A stretch of DNA of 64,000 bases, from contig NW_006921532.1 of the NCBI RefSeq assembly GCF_000340215.1, positions 2,583,337-2,647,336 of the forward strand. Direction: 5' to 3'. The translations under genes and the position numbers were made by a program. The stretch's first letter is position 1. Each line of letters begins with the position of its first letter. This document shows, piece after piece, positions 20,900-33,399 of the stretch. The DNA comes from Pseudocercospora fijiensis CIRAD86. Taxonomy: Eukaryota > Ascomycota > Dothideomycetes > Mycosphaerellales > Mycosphaerellaceae. The notes below the pieces were generated by a model that made no database searches, was not told where the DNA came from, and saw nothing but the letters and a program-made list of their open reading frames with translations.

Positions 20900-23800
20900 G
20901 CTAACAAATCGGTCGAGTAGGACCTCCTCGACCTAAGGAACTTTATTCTATCCCTAATAATATAGACCTTTCCGTAGTTACCCGTTCCTTCGCCGTCGTT
21001 CCCGCTATCTATATATAAGTTACTATCGGGAGCTATAGTTAACAGATGCTAGCGATGCTTAATAATAGTTCGGAGTTACTTATTATAAGTAAGCGTTAGG
21101 CTAAACAACTTAGGCTACTAATAAATAGAGATATTTCCTTCGGTATATAGGGAGTAAATAGGGAGGTTGCGCTAGTAGGTGCCTACTATAATATTATAGT
21201 AGACGCCTTCGGTATATGCTTTTCCTTTACCTTCTAGATTGCCGCCGACCTAAACACGCTAATTATTCTAGGTCGACTATAGTCTCGTATAACTCGTAGT
21301 ATCTAGCGCAACTGCGACGATAGCTCCTAGGAGGGAACTATTACTAACTAGAAGGGCAACCGAGTCGTATTTACTAGTTATATCGGCAATACTAGCTATA
21401 AGTCCTACGAGGATATCCTTGCTACTTCTAAACAGTCTTTAGGAAACGCTACGGCGCGGTTATAAGACCGGCAATCTGCGCTATAAGTTAGTATAGCTTA
21501 AATAGGTTATTTCTAGAAGTGCGCCGCTCCGTACGTTAAGGCAAGTTTCTAGGCTTTGCACTAAGAAGACGAGTGCTCGAAGCGATAGCGAGCATAATAT
21601 AACGACTACCTATACCTGCTATATAAGTTAAGGTAATAATGCTATCTTATACGTCGTCGCCGGAGGCATTACTACCGGACGCGGGTCTACCCGAACTAAC
21701 TAATTAGAGCGCGAGTCTAATGCTACCCCGGGGGTGTTATTACGAATCTAACGTTTTCGCTAGCGTTATAAATTAGGACTACTAGCTATATACCTATCGA
21801 CTTAAGGAAACTTCTAAAGAAGTTTACGCGCTGTTTTATTGCGCTAATCTCTAAGCCTAGCGACAAAGAGAGCGAGCTCGGGTTCGACAATCGATTAGTA
21901 TATATATCCTATATAAGAGGGTAGCTAATAAGATTAAGCCCGTAAAGGGTAGCGTATACATTACCGATAGGTCCAATCCTAGCGGAAATCCTAACTAGCG
22001 ACAGAAGTGCCTTAATTAGGAGGCGACACTACTACCTAGGGATAGTCCGTACGATTAGAAATATATTACTAAAAAGTTCTCTACTATCCCTAGGGGGTTA
22101 AGGCTAATAGAGGAGAGGCTTGCGAAAATCAAACCTAGTATCGAGCTTTCGGATCGTAAACTAGATTTGCTATACGAGCTTCTATATAATCGCGAGGCCG
22201 TATTAGTATATAACTTTACTTACCTAGGTAGGATAAATCCGGAGGTTGCCCCTCCGTAGAGGATCCGAACGATCGAATATAAGCCTTAGGCCTACCTAGG
22301 TTTTAAGCTAAACCTAAGCCTACGAGGTATAGTTAAGGACATAATACGATAGCGTATAAAGGCTAGTACCTTAGAACCTTCCTATGCCTCGTATCGCAAT
22401 CTATACTTCCTAGTTTAGAAGAAGATAGCTCCTAGGGAACTAAAGAAGTACCGCCTAATTAACGCTGCCTAAAAGTTTAATACGGTTACAATTAGAGATA
22501 CTAACCTTCCTCCGGAGACTAATAGGTTCTCGGAAGCCTTTACTAACTATGTTGTAGCCTTACTAGTTAACGTTTTCTCGGGCTACGACCAAATTCCTCT
22601 CTATCCTAATAGTCGGGACCTTACTAGTTTCGAGATACCTCTTAGGCTATATAGACAAACTACCCTTCCCTAAGGGGTAACTAACTCTATAGCCTAGTTC
22701 GTTCGCATTATAAACTAAGTCCTCGCGGCCTATATCTCTTATATAGCGATGCCTTTCCTCGACGATATCGGCATTAAGGGCCCTAAAACTAGGTACGATA
22801 ATAAAGAAATAGAGCCTAGCATCCGTAGGTTCTTTCTCGAACATATTTAGAACCTCGATAGTGTCCTCTACGACCTAGAGCGAGCTAACTTAACGGTGTA
22901 TAGGGAGAAGCTTTAGCTCCTATACAAACGAATAAACATTGTCGGGTTTATAACTAATAAGAACGGCCGCTATCCTAATAATGCACGGGTCCTAAAGATA
23001 GTGTCCTAGCCGGATCCTACCTGTTAGAAGGATGTCCGAACCTAGCTTAGAGTAGTCTCCTACTTCCGTATCTAGGTCGAGAACTTTGCATTAGTATATA
23101 AGCCCTTATACGCCTTGCTTAAGAAGGATGCTAAATTCGAATAGACCTCCGTTTACTAAGCGGCTAAGGATACGGTAACTAAGGCACTCGTTAGCGCACC
23201 TATACTAATATCTATTAACTACTTAGAGGGTACGGGTTTAATAATTGTTACTATTAACTCGAGCGAGGAAGGCTATAGCGAGATACTAATATAGTATAAT
23301 CGTAAAGAACTATCTTTACGATACCCTGTCCGGTACGACTTAGGGCTATAGAAGCCGATCGAGGCCCGGTACGATACTAGTAAGCGAGAATGCCTTAGAG
23401 TCTATAAGGCTCTAAAGAAGTTCCGACTATAGCTCTTTAGTATATTCTTTCGCTTAGAAATCGATGCTTAGACGCTAGTCTATTAGCTTAACCGTGTAGC
23501 CTCCGACCTACTAAACTCTACGATAGCTCGGTAGGTTGCCTAGATCTATTTGTTTAATTTCGACGTCTTCTACGTTCCTAGTAAGAAGCACACTAGACCG
23601 GATAGCCTTTCTAGAAGGCCCGCTATAGAAGAGGACATCGCCGAGATAATAGAAGAAGAGGATATCGATATAGTAATTAACCGCACTTTCTTCGCTGCCT
23701 TCTATATTAATGCTATACTAGCGATTACTAGGCCTACTGCCGATAACTAACCTAGCGACTAACCTAGTAACTAGCCCGACGGGAGCCCTACTACTAACGA

Positions 23801-25467
23801 TAACGACTAGGCTAAAGCTAAGGCGGATAAACTAGAGAGGGATAATATCCTTAATAGGGTCTACTCCGACGACTCCTATTATATCGCCTACTTCCTAACC
23901 TATGCGAAGAAAGCGCCTAGCCTATTAAAGAGTTAATACCGTCGGGTTATTTGCTATTCTCGCCGATTCCTAGTTAAAGATCGAATCCTTTAGCGATAAG
24001 CGATAGTTAATGCACCTCTCTAGCGTATTATTAACGACCTAGTAGCCCGATAAGAGATCCTTCGTTCCGTTTACGATAAGCTCGGCTACCGGGCGGCGGA
24101 GGGTACCTTCGATATCCTTCGTCGGCGGTACTAGTAGGATAGCGTATAGGCTAATGTCTCTCGCTACTATAAGAGCTATCCTAAGTGCAATTTTAGGAAT
24201 AGCTACCGTCGGCTAGGCGAGCTACGTATCCCCGCTACCTAATTAATTAGTAAGCGATAGTACGGTAATAGGGTTTATCTAAGCCGGAATAATAGCCTCT
24301 ATATTATTTAGGAAGGTCTTTCTCGGTAGCCGGAGGCCTATTATTTCTATAAGGGCTACGGTGCTATTAATGCTCGTAATATAGCTATCTTCCTATTTAA
24401 AGATCTGTTTTGTCGCTAGGGAACACCTTACGAGATTATCTTAGACAACGCTACGAACAATATAGCTAAAGAAGTTTAAGCGCTGCTTGTTTCGTATAGG
24501 GCGAAGAACGTTCGCATCTCCCCGTACTATCCCTAGTCGAATACTATTATTAAGCGTAGCTATCGGTCTTTGATTAATGCCCTATCTAAGATAACTAATA
24601 GAGGGGACAGGTCCGTTCCTATCTCTACCCGCGTTCCGGCCCTTCTCTAGGCGGATCGAACTACTATTATTAATACGACTAGACTTACGCTAGCAGAGCT
24701 TATAATTAGAAGGGACGCCGTTCTTCCTATTAAGTTGTCCTATCGTACGTATAGCGTTTACGATTAGGGGTCTATTCGTACTAGGGCAGATCTTCTTGCC
24801 CTACGGGCTAAGGCTCTTAAGGATATAACTACGACTTCTTAGGAGGGTCTTGCTCGACAACGGCGCCTTCGTAAAGAGGCTAAGCAGTATTTCGATAACT
24901 ATAATACTATTAATTAGGAACCTCTAAAGGTTAGCGATATAGTCCTCCTATACCGGTCGGAGCTAGAATATAGTTACTTCTATAAGCTCGCCTTTAAATA
25001 GAAAGGGCCTTATAGAGTATAGGAGGTCCTTTACGATAGTTCTACGTACCGTCTTTAGGAACTTAATAGTACAACCTTAAAGCACTCGCACCCCCGGGCT
25101 AACCTAAAGAAGGTCGTCGACTTAAGAGAGCCTGCCCGTCCTCCCCCGACTAAGGAGGAAGTTAATGCCTCTATAGACCCTCTACCTACCTTAGATACCT
25201 ATCGAGAGGAGGATCCTACCGCGATTATAGATCCTGTTTTGCCCGACAACTATACGCATCCCTAGATACGTCTTAGTAAGCTATTAGGAATAACTTATAA
25301 AGAAAGGGAGGGTTATATATATATTAATTATATATAGAGCATTTCCGATATTAATTCCGATAGTAAACTAGACTTCTAGCTATCTAACTCTAACTCCGAG
25401 AAGGAGCTCGACTAGTCTAGCGACGAAGACCGCCTAGAATTATAGCTAGATCCCGAGACTAAATAAG
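20900..25467 (+). pseudogene. Gypsy pol of N3 (protease, RT, RNase H, integrase), RIP-inactivated
   Basis: A protease-like region with LLIISKR and VDAFGICFSF lies at about 21030-21290. Reverse transcriptase follows (about 22440-22990) with the FLDD catalytic box (AMPFLDDIG near 22750) and a VGFITNKNG block. RNase H/connection runs about 23090-23620 and ends with FYVPSKKHTRPDSLSRR, a typical Gypsy segment. Integrase (about 23940-25000) has an LGYRAAEGT zinc-binding-side block and an EIILDNATNN core. The acidic C-terminus ends at 25467. One stretch (23550-23750) is open by chance. Order PR-RT-RH-IN identifies Ty3/Gypsy. Confidence 0.88.
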
Positions 25468-26456
25468 TGCTTATCTTTCCCTACCTCTGCTGCGTTATTT
25501 TCCTTGCCTTCTCCGCGCTATTAATGTAGTACCGCCCTATAGCTTTAGTCCTTACTGCTTATTCCTACGGTGTTAATGCTTATAGTTGTTACCCTCTTTT
25601 TGCTTTTACTTTATCTGTTGTTTTGCTCTTTAGCCTTCGAGATGTTGCTATAACTTTATTCCTTTACTCTTGTTTCCTTAGATAGAACTGTACGAGGCGT
25701 GTTTTCCTAATAACACCCTAGGGGTAGTATTAGGAAAATAGCCGAACCTAACCCTCTCCCTTCCTAGCTCTTAGATAGACATAGCAACCTAGGCCGATAG
25801 CCTCTAAGAATAGGGACCTTAGGCTATTAAGCTTAGCGTTTAGAAGAAGGAAGAAGGTAAACGTATAGACTACCTTTACGTGCTTACTAATATAAAAGGT
25901 GATGCTGCATCTACAATAGTAGTGCTATAGGCTAACGCACTAACGAATTAGCTGCGCTAGGCCTAGGCGACTTACTCCTCGTTACCGAGTATCTCTAGAG
26001 AAAAGCTAATACTACCCCGGGGATGTTATTAGTCCCGCTAGCCTCGCCGCTATAGATTTCTGCTAGGGACTCGAACTAACTAGTTACATTTCGAGTACGC
26101 GAGAGTCTACGATAGCTAAAGTTTAATAAAAGGCGCCTAGTCGCTACTAGCAATTAGCTAGATCGATTGTTAAACTTTAGCCTACCCTAATAACAAAGAA
26201 GTCTCGTATATAGCTTTACTTTTATATATAGCCGTTATCCGTTTGCTTTACTAGCGCGGAGTATACGGACTACGTTACCTTCGTACTATATTTAAAGCGA
26301 GCTTCTTAAGCTTCTTCTTCTACTCGATTACTAACTAACTCGCTACTACCTAACTACCCCCCCCCCCCCCCTTCTATCTAAACCCTTTAATTATTATTGT
26401 TAAGCAACGAATACACTTGCAACCTCGTTTACAACCTACTTCCGCTTTAGTTGACT
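25468..26456 (+). other. Non-coding spacer between pol and the extra frame of N3
   Basis: The spacer holds two copies of the CCCCGGGG-type palindrome (25703-25736 and 26005-26031) and a C15 run (26357-26371). No coding domain is seen. The pyrimidine-rich end could be the promoter or leader of the frame that follows. Confidence 0.6.
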
Positions 26457-29225
26457 ATGTCTTCTAGCGCCCTAAATCCGCTAGGCGCTAGTAGCAGTAC
26501 TATTAACCTAAGTCTAGCTGCCCTAGTTCCGATCGAAGCCCTATCCGATAGCGCCTTAGCTACTGCAACTAGCCTCGAGCACTACTTCTAGATCGTTACC
26601 GCCTTTAAAGACCCTTAAGAGAAGATCTAGAACGCTCGTACCCTACTACGTGTTATTAATAGGAATATTAAGAAGGCTACTATCTTAGTTGCATATAGTA
26701 TAAATAACTTGCGTTAGTCTATCGGTAAGCGTATCTTTAAGCGCGAGGTTCTTAACGATATAGATATCGAACAAGCCTTTCCTATCGTCTATAGCCTCGA
26801 GATAGCCGGCACCTAGATTCGCTTACGCTTTAAGACCCTCGACTAGGCCTTCGAATATTAGGGAGGACTAAGCAGTCTTCCTAAGAGCCTTATTAACTTC
26901 GCCTATAGTAGACAAGAGCGTGCTAAGTAGGTCTCTTCGTTCGTTAACAAGTACAAGGTCCGTCGTTAAGGCGCCGAATACCTTTCCCGCACTATAATCT
27001 ATCGCGTATCTACCGCTAGTAAGAAGGTAGGCAAGTAGTTACTTAACTTGTCCTTTACGCTTAACGACTTTACGATAGCCTACTAGAAGAAGTACTATAA
27101 TACGATTGTTTAGGTCGATCTTAATATATAGATAACTAAGGATCTACTAAAAGAGAAGGGCTATCGTATTAATAGTATAGGCTTTATTGTTAAAGGTTAA
27201 AAGGCTCCTATCGTTAATATCCTTAAACGTAAGGCTCTTCGCCTAGAAACCGAGGCCGATACGGCTACTAGTCTTGCGCTCGCTATAGAAATGTAGGCTA
27301 AAGATAGTCGCTCGACCCGCAACCGTAAGGTCCCTTAAGAAGTTTAAGACGAGCGCGCTAAGGCCGAAGCAGCGCGTAAGAAGGCATTGCATACTCGCTA
27401 GGCCCTCCGCAAGGCTACTAAGAAGTATAGCACTCCTTCTAGTACCGACTATAGTACTAACTATAGTACTAACTATAGTACTAACTATAGTAACTCGGAT
27501 GTTAATATACTAGATGCACTACTAGAAGATGTCTCCTCCGAAGGCTCCTTTAGCGAGCGTAGAGATAGAGGCCTCTCGCCGATTCTATTAACTAAGAATA
27601 TCTATAGTTCTTATAAGGGCGACTCTATTGCGCACCTTATTACTAACATCGATATAGTTCCTAAAGCCGATATAGGCAAAGCTCCTACCGCCCTATCTAT
27701 CTATTAATAGCTCGACGACCTTAGCAAGCTAGGTAAGGAGCGGTTTACTATATATACTAACTATATTAAGAAGGCTACTAAGGTCTATAGTCTCTATACT
27801 AGTGCTAAGGCGAGTGTCCTCGTCGGTCGCCTATTAAAGATTAGTCGCGAGGTTGCTAATTAGGATACCTTTACTACCCTTAAGACTAGTTATACTAACT
27901 AGTTTCCTAGACGTCCTACTACCGCCCCGACCTCCCTAGGACTCTACGTATTTAACCCTACTAGCACTATTACTCGCGATCTTACGCTAATTAAGCGTCG
28001 CTACAAGTTAATTACTAGTATTCTCGGATAAGGCACCTCCTTCGACCGCTTTCGTTAGACTAGTAATACTATCTTCCCTCGAGTCTTCGGTTAAATGTAG
28101 TCGCCTCGTAGAGCGCACCTTCCTCTTATCGTCGACCTAATATAGGAGGAGTTTCGTATATTCTTTTAGTATATACGTAAACTGCCTAAGTCTAAGTAGG
28201 AAGGCCGCAATACCCTTTAGACCTATAGAGTAAGCAACTAAATCGTCCGTTAGTATCCCGCCTTGTAGCTCTTAGCCGTTGCCCTTCGACCTAATTACGT
28301 ATACGAGCTTATCTCCGTCCCTAAGCCTACTAAGTACTTTAAGGTAGGTAATAGCGGTTATAAGAACTGCCCTACTAAGGAGACTTCTCGTCTCGGACAA
28401 GATATAGTTAAGCTCGCAGCTAGTAAGGGTGCTAGCTATCTACGCATTAAGGTTTCTCTTATGTCTAAAGATAAGACTACCTATTTAACTATCGTCGAGG
28501 GTATATACGAACTAGAGGTCTTCGAGAACTAGGTTGAAAAGCTTAATACCCGTAGCCTAGTTCTACTAAACAAGATTAGCAAGCTTACTAATAAGTACCT
28601 TACTAACGACGACCTCGGCTATATGTTCGATAGTTAGCCTAACGAAGGCAAGGTAGCTTAGTAGATCCTTAACCCTCTAAAGGAATGCGAAGTCTCTATT
28701 TAGATACTATACCTTCCGTATAGTAACCTAAAGCCCGAGAGCGACCGTATATTAATCGACCTAGGCTACTCTCGTATTATTAACAGCACTAAGATTAAGG
28801 GCTACGACAACTTGACCGTCGCTAAGGTTGCTAAGGCGTACCGCAATCTAACCGCCCTTCTAGGTTCTAATACCTTCGTACCGTTCGCCTTCCCTACCGC
28901 TATCTTAGTCGAAGGCCTTAGTTGCATTTCCGATGCCCTAGTCGGTAGAATCCCTTAGTTAAGTTACGTTGTTTAGAACGAAGTTAAACAAGTCCTCTAG
29001 TTTAATAAGGAGGAGCTTAAGGACTATCTACGCGAGTAGGAGAAGGCTATATAGGATAAGGCTGCTAACCTCCTCGTTAATCAAGCTTACTTCGAGGTAG
29101 AGTACTTTAGTACTAATAGCTTTAATACCTACGGAGGAGTTTAGGAGAATCGACTAGCTAATAAGGTTATTGCTAGTAAGAATTACGGTATATTAAAGTA
29201 GCAGTAAGTTAGCGTAGTAGATTAG
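26457..29225 (+). pseudogene. Extra long frame of Gypsy N3 between pol and 3' LTR, unknown function
   Basis: From ATG 26457 the reading frame can be followed without a net frame change to about 29225, about 915 codons. Positions checked at 28431 and 29181 are still in phase. It is interrupted only by TAG/TAA where Gln is likely. The product is hydrophilic. It has a Lys/Arg/Ala-rich coiled-coil-like middle (RAKAEAARKKAL at about 27360) followed by a short tandem STNY repeat (about 27450-27495), and a C-terminal half with ordinary globular composition. I see no signal peptide or membrane segment, so it is not an obvious envelope protein. I recognise no domain. Its position between pol and the polypurine tract makes it part of the element unless another element inserted there. 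Confidence 0.75.
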
Positions 29226-29403
29226 ATGCTTAGGAAGTTGTTTTTATATATTAATAGAATCTAGGAACAATGCTACCCTAGGGGTATTATTACGGAGTCT
29301 CTAAAAGATAGCCTTAGCTGAGATGCCTAAGGTTACTATATAACTGTTTGTTTTAAGCGCACAATATAAAGCGTGTCTAGTTAGATACGAAGAAAGGGAG
29401 GGA

Positions 29404-29683
29404 TATTAGCTAGTAACCGGCCCTACATACCTAGGCTAAGTTTTAAGCCTATATAAGAGGCCTCCTTCTGCATTATAGATAGAGCACTAACCTCGTATAG
29501 TACATTGTTTATATTACACTTCTACAATGCCTATGTTATAGGGCTCTAGTTATTAGCCTAAGCAACCGTCTTATTATCCTATTATGCTAAACATAGCTGC
29601 CTATATTGCTATAGGTTATATTACCCTCGGTAGCCTATACTATTACTGCTAGTAGTAGTAGTGGTTTTGGTTTCCGTCCTTTA
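29404..29683 (+). repeat. 3' LTR of Gypsy N3
   Basis: It is 280 bp and a direct repeat of 17432-17711. It is preceded by the purine tract at about 29389-29403 and followed by the CTAG duplication. Confidence 0.93.
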
Positions 29684-30341
29684 CTAGTAGAGTATAAATT
29701 TAGTAGACCTACCTTTACTAGTGTATTTCTTATATAGGTAAGTCTATACTTCCTACGATATAGCGAGACTAAGCAACGACTGCTAAACCTCGGCGATATA
29801 GTTAGCAAAGATCTACGTACGCGCTAATTGATCTTTTGCTTCCTATTTATCTTATCGGTCTTCAAACTCTAACTAAGTTTTAGAAGACAACTTAATATTA
29901 GGCTTTAGGCAGGTCCCTTAGATATAGCGCTATACCTGCATGCCTTTAAGGGCACCCTTAGCGGCATAAGACTATAACGGGTAATTTTCCTTATTCTTTA
30001 ACTTAGGAATGTTGCTTATATAAGCGTTAGCGGTTATAGGGGGAGCTATTGCGGACAGCGACGGCGATATAGAAATAAGACTATAGACTTGTCTTAAGGG
30101 GCGGCCGACAGGCGCGCTTGTATTCTAGTATAGCGAATAGCTAACACTGTAGTATAGCGGACAGCTAACACTAATAACTCGAGTCGGACTAGCACCTACT
30201 AGAACCCTTAAGGGCGGCGGCGACGATAATAGTATCGGCGCAATTTTTAGTAACGAGCGCTAGCTACGTAGCTATCGGAGTGACTATTAGAATACATAGT
30301 AAACGTGTTATATGCGTTAGAAACGCAGGGGGCTTATAACT

Positions 30342-30467
30342 ACTTAATATAACTAATGTATTTAGAAGAAAGACTATCTACGGAAAGTCTAAAGATAAAG
30401 TGCGGCAGTTGCAGCCTTAGGCATTAGGCACGTAATAGACCCTAACACCTAGACACACACTCTAAGT
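30342..30467 (-). repeat. 5' LTR of N2
   Basis: It is 126 bp, reverse complement of the family LTR. The primer site is on its left (30328-30341, reverse complement AGTTATAAGCCCCC) and the CCCCG duplication on its right. Confidence 0.92.
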
Positions 30468-33339
30468 CCCCGGGGGTGTTATTAGACCCAAGCCACAATT
30501 ACGCCTTTATAGCTACGGTTACTGTAAGCGACCTAGTTTCTACGGCTCTTACTGCTAGTACTCGTACTACTAATTAGGTTGTCGACTTAGGTACTAGCAT
30601 ATATATAGTTAACGACCCTTTATTGCTTATTAAATATAAAGGCTGTTATATTCCTGTTCGGTTTAGTAGCAATACGAAGTACGCTACGATAGTCGGAATA
30701 GCTTGGACTAAGGTAGTTAATAAGCGTAGTGTAAGCAGTATAAAGTTGTCTAATATACTATATATACTAGGTCTAGTAGCTAACCTTCTATCTACTAAGA
30801 AGCTTGCCGATAAGGGTTGTTTCTACCGAAATAATAAGCGTATCCTATTTACGATAGTAGAGGGCAATAAGGTTACTATCGCTTAGATATACCGTAAGAA
30901 TAGTCTTCCCTACCTCTATATGCTAACCTCTAGTCTAGATAGTAAAGTAGTTGCCCTTCTATCGAAGAAAGGGGTGCCTATAGGCACTATAGATAAGTAG
31001 TATCTGCGATATAGCTATATTCATTACCGTAAGCTGCTAAGAATAGAATCTAAGGGTTAGATTGTTATTGCTAGTACTAAGAAGGACTTCCGCAACTGCA
31101 TTGCCTATCGTATAGCTATATTATATAAGGAATACAATCGGCTACTACGCGTACGACTATCTACAATCTATTACATTGTCTATATAGATGTAGTTACTAT
31201 TACTAACCCTAGTCTATTACAGGAACGCTACTTTACGCTGTTTATATACGCTAAGTTAGGCTATCGTTACGAGTATTCTAGCCTACTTAAGTTAGGGGCT
31301 ATAGTAGCTATTAAGGAACATCGTGTATACGTCCGTATATAGACTAGTTGCTCGATCCCGATCTACCGACTCGATAGAGGGGGTAAATACGGCGGAAATT
31401 AGCTATTAAGTTAGGCTCGAGACGAGGGCATTATACTATAGGTTACGGCTCCTTATTCTTCTACTTAAAATAGCCTTACTAAGGTTAGCAATTACATCGT
31501 ATATACGACTACGAGAAAGATAATACTGTAGGCTAACCTTCCTAAGTTCCTATAGCTATATACTATTGCCTCCGCTATATAGGTCCTTAATATTACGCTA
31601 ACCGCTAACGGAGGAAGCCTATATACTATTGTCGCTAAGGAGCTCAATTAGTTACGAATATAGCCGCGTTTTTAGCACCTTCGAGCGTATAGCTATACGT
31701 TAATTGCCTACGATTACAGTGTTACTCGTAGAAAGAAGATAGATAGTAGAGGCCTAGTTAGCAAGCTAGTTAGCTATACTAAGGGCTCTATAGACTCTAA
31801 AAAGTACATAATCTACCTGCCTAATTAATACAAGGTTATCGCTTCTAAGGATATTCAGTTTATTGAGTTAGATAGTAACCTTCTGCTTCTAAATAGCATA
31901 AATCTATACGCTAATCCTAACGACCTAGCTAAGAACGAGTTTGTTATACTCGAGTCCATTATACCGGCTCTATTTAATTCTATAAGCAACGAGGCACCGT
32001 CGCTATAGGAAGCCGCTAGTATAGTCTAGCAGCTTCTAGCCTAGTAAGAAGAGCCTCTAGACGAACCTATATAGGAAATAGCTAATAAGGTCGCTAATCC
32101 GTTGCTAATCGATAACGACCTTCTAGACGTTTAACTACTAGCTTTAAGTAATAAAGATAGCTTTTAGTTAGCCAAGGAAGAGCTAGTATATAATCCTTAC
32201 GCTAAGAAGGGCGAGCTAGGCTAGTTGCCTAAGTTTGAGCGACCTACTAAGGCTATTAGTAATCGTTCTACGCGTAAGATACGGAGCAACAAGTCGGCTC
32301 GTAACCTGTTGCGTAGCTATCTAGCTAATTGTAGTATTAAGCGGTCAACTCGACGTATAATAGCTAATATGCCGATAGCCTATATTAAGGGTTTCTAGCT
32401 TCCTATTATATTACTAAACAGTCTAATAAGCCTAAAGAGACTATTCCTATTCCGAAGAGCTATAAGGAGGCGACTTAGTTGCTATACTAGCTATAATAGA
32501 AGGAGGCCTATAAGGCTAAATATAAGTTACTAATCGACAACTATATATAGGTGCATATATTTCGGTTAGAGGTGCTAGAAGGTCGCAAGGTTATTCGTAG
32601 CCGATAGGTCTTTACTATTAAGCGAGACGCTAATAGCAATGTAAGCCGTTTTAAGGCGCGCTAGGTCGTCCGTAGCTTTATATAGGTCGAAGGACAGGAT
32701 TATAATAAGACCTATACGGCTGTTACTAAGCCTTATACGCTTCGAGCCCTGTTTAGCCTAATTGCTTATTACGACCTAGAGGCTAAGCAATACGATATTC
32801 TAATAGCCTTCCTTAATGCCCTAATTAGCGATAAGCACAAGATCTACGTTAAATAGCTATACGGCTTTAAAGAGCGTAGTAGCAAGGGTATAGTTTGCCT
32901 ATTGCTAAAGGCACTATATAGTCTAAAGTAGTTACTAATGCTATAGTATAAAGAGCTTCGGAAGTACTTAAAGAGCCTAAACTTTGTACTAATAATGACT
33001 AACGTATATGTGTTCAAATACGTTGTTAGCGGCTCGATTATCGTTATTTACGTCGACGATATAATTATTATCGCCTATAGCCTATTAGCACTAGAGGCCG
33101 TTGCTTAGTTACTAAAGGACCGTTTTAATATGCGAGAACTAGGCGACCTATACTACTATCTCGGTATACGAATTATCCGTAACCGCGGTTAGCGCACTAT
33201 TTACGTCGTTTAAGATGCCTATTTAAATAGGCTTAGTAAGAAATATAGTATACGTAGCCGTATCGGTCTAGCTACTCTAATAGTACCTCGCTATATTAAG
33301 ACGTCTATTTAACGCGTACCTAAGGGCTATATAGCTAGT
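30468..33339 (+). pseudogene. Copia pol of N1, first part (protease to RT), RIP-inactivated
   Basis: The frame resumes after N2 with a protease-type region, then the gag-pre-integrase segment; 30623-30886 is open by chance and contains LGLVANLLSTKKLADKGCFY. Integrase core follows (about 31180-31500, RLDRGGKYGGN and APYSST), then a spacer, then reverse transcriptase (about 32560-33260) with IYVDDIIIIA near 33045. The part ends at a LINE insertion and continues at 38228. Confidence 0.88.
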
Positions 33340-33399
33340 ACGAGAGAGGAAAAATAGCAGCGAACAATTAGAGACGAAGGGAGGACAGTTAAGAAGGAA

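Larger units (their letters stand above)
17432..29683 (+). mobile_element. Gypsy-type LTR retrotransposon N3, 12.3 kb, with an extra coding frame
   Basis: N3 has two 280-bp LTRs (17432-17711 and 29404-29683), a polypurine tract AAGAAAGGGAGGGA just before the 3' LTR, and gag, protease, reverse transcriptase, RNase H and integrase in Gypsy order. It is inserted in N2 gag with duplication CTAG (17428-17431 and 29684-29687). Its LTRs begin TATTAG and end CTTTA, which fits TG...CA after RIP. About 2.75 kb between pol and the 3' LTR is a further long frame of unknown function. A 100-N gap lies at 18500-18599, so the true length is uncertain. Confidence 0.92.
12863..30467 (-). mobile_element. Copia element N2 (reverse), complete with both LTRs, split by Gypsy N3
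   Basis: N2 lies on the minus strand: 5' LTR at 30342-30467, primer site just left of it, gag at about 30300-29688 and 17431-16950, pol from about 16800 to 13200, and 3' LTR at 12863-12988 with a polypurine tract (rc of TACCCCCTTAG) beside it. The target duplication CCCCG is at 12858-12862 and 30468-30472; joining the flanks rebuilds GCTACCCCGGGGGTG, seen intact in O at about 9930. Gypsy N3 sits inside its gag. Confidence 0.92.

Noticed and set aside
22647..22844. 65-codon minus-strand frame
   Set aside because: It is antisense to the Gypsy reverse transcriptase.
26457..29225. Reading the extra Gypsy frame as an envelope gene
   Set aside because: No signal peptide, membrane anchor or Cys-rich ectodomain is visible.
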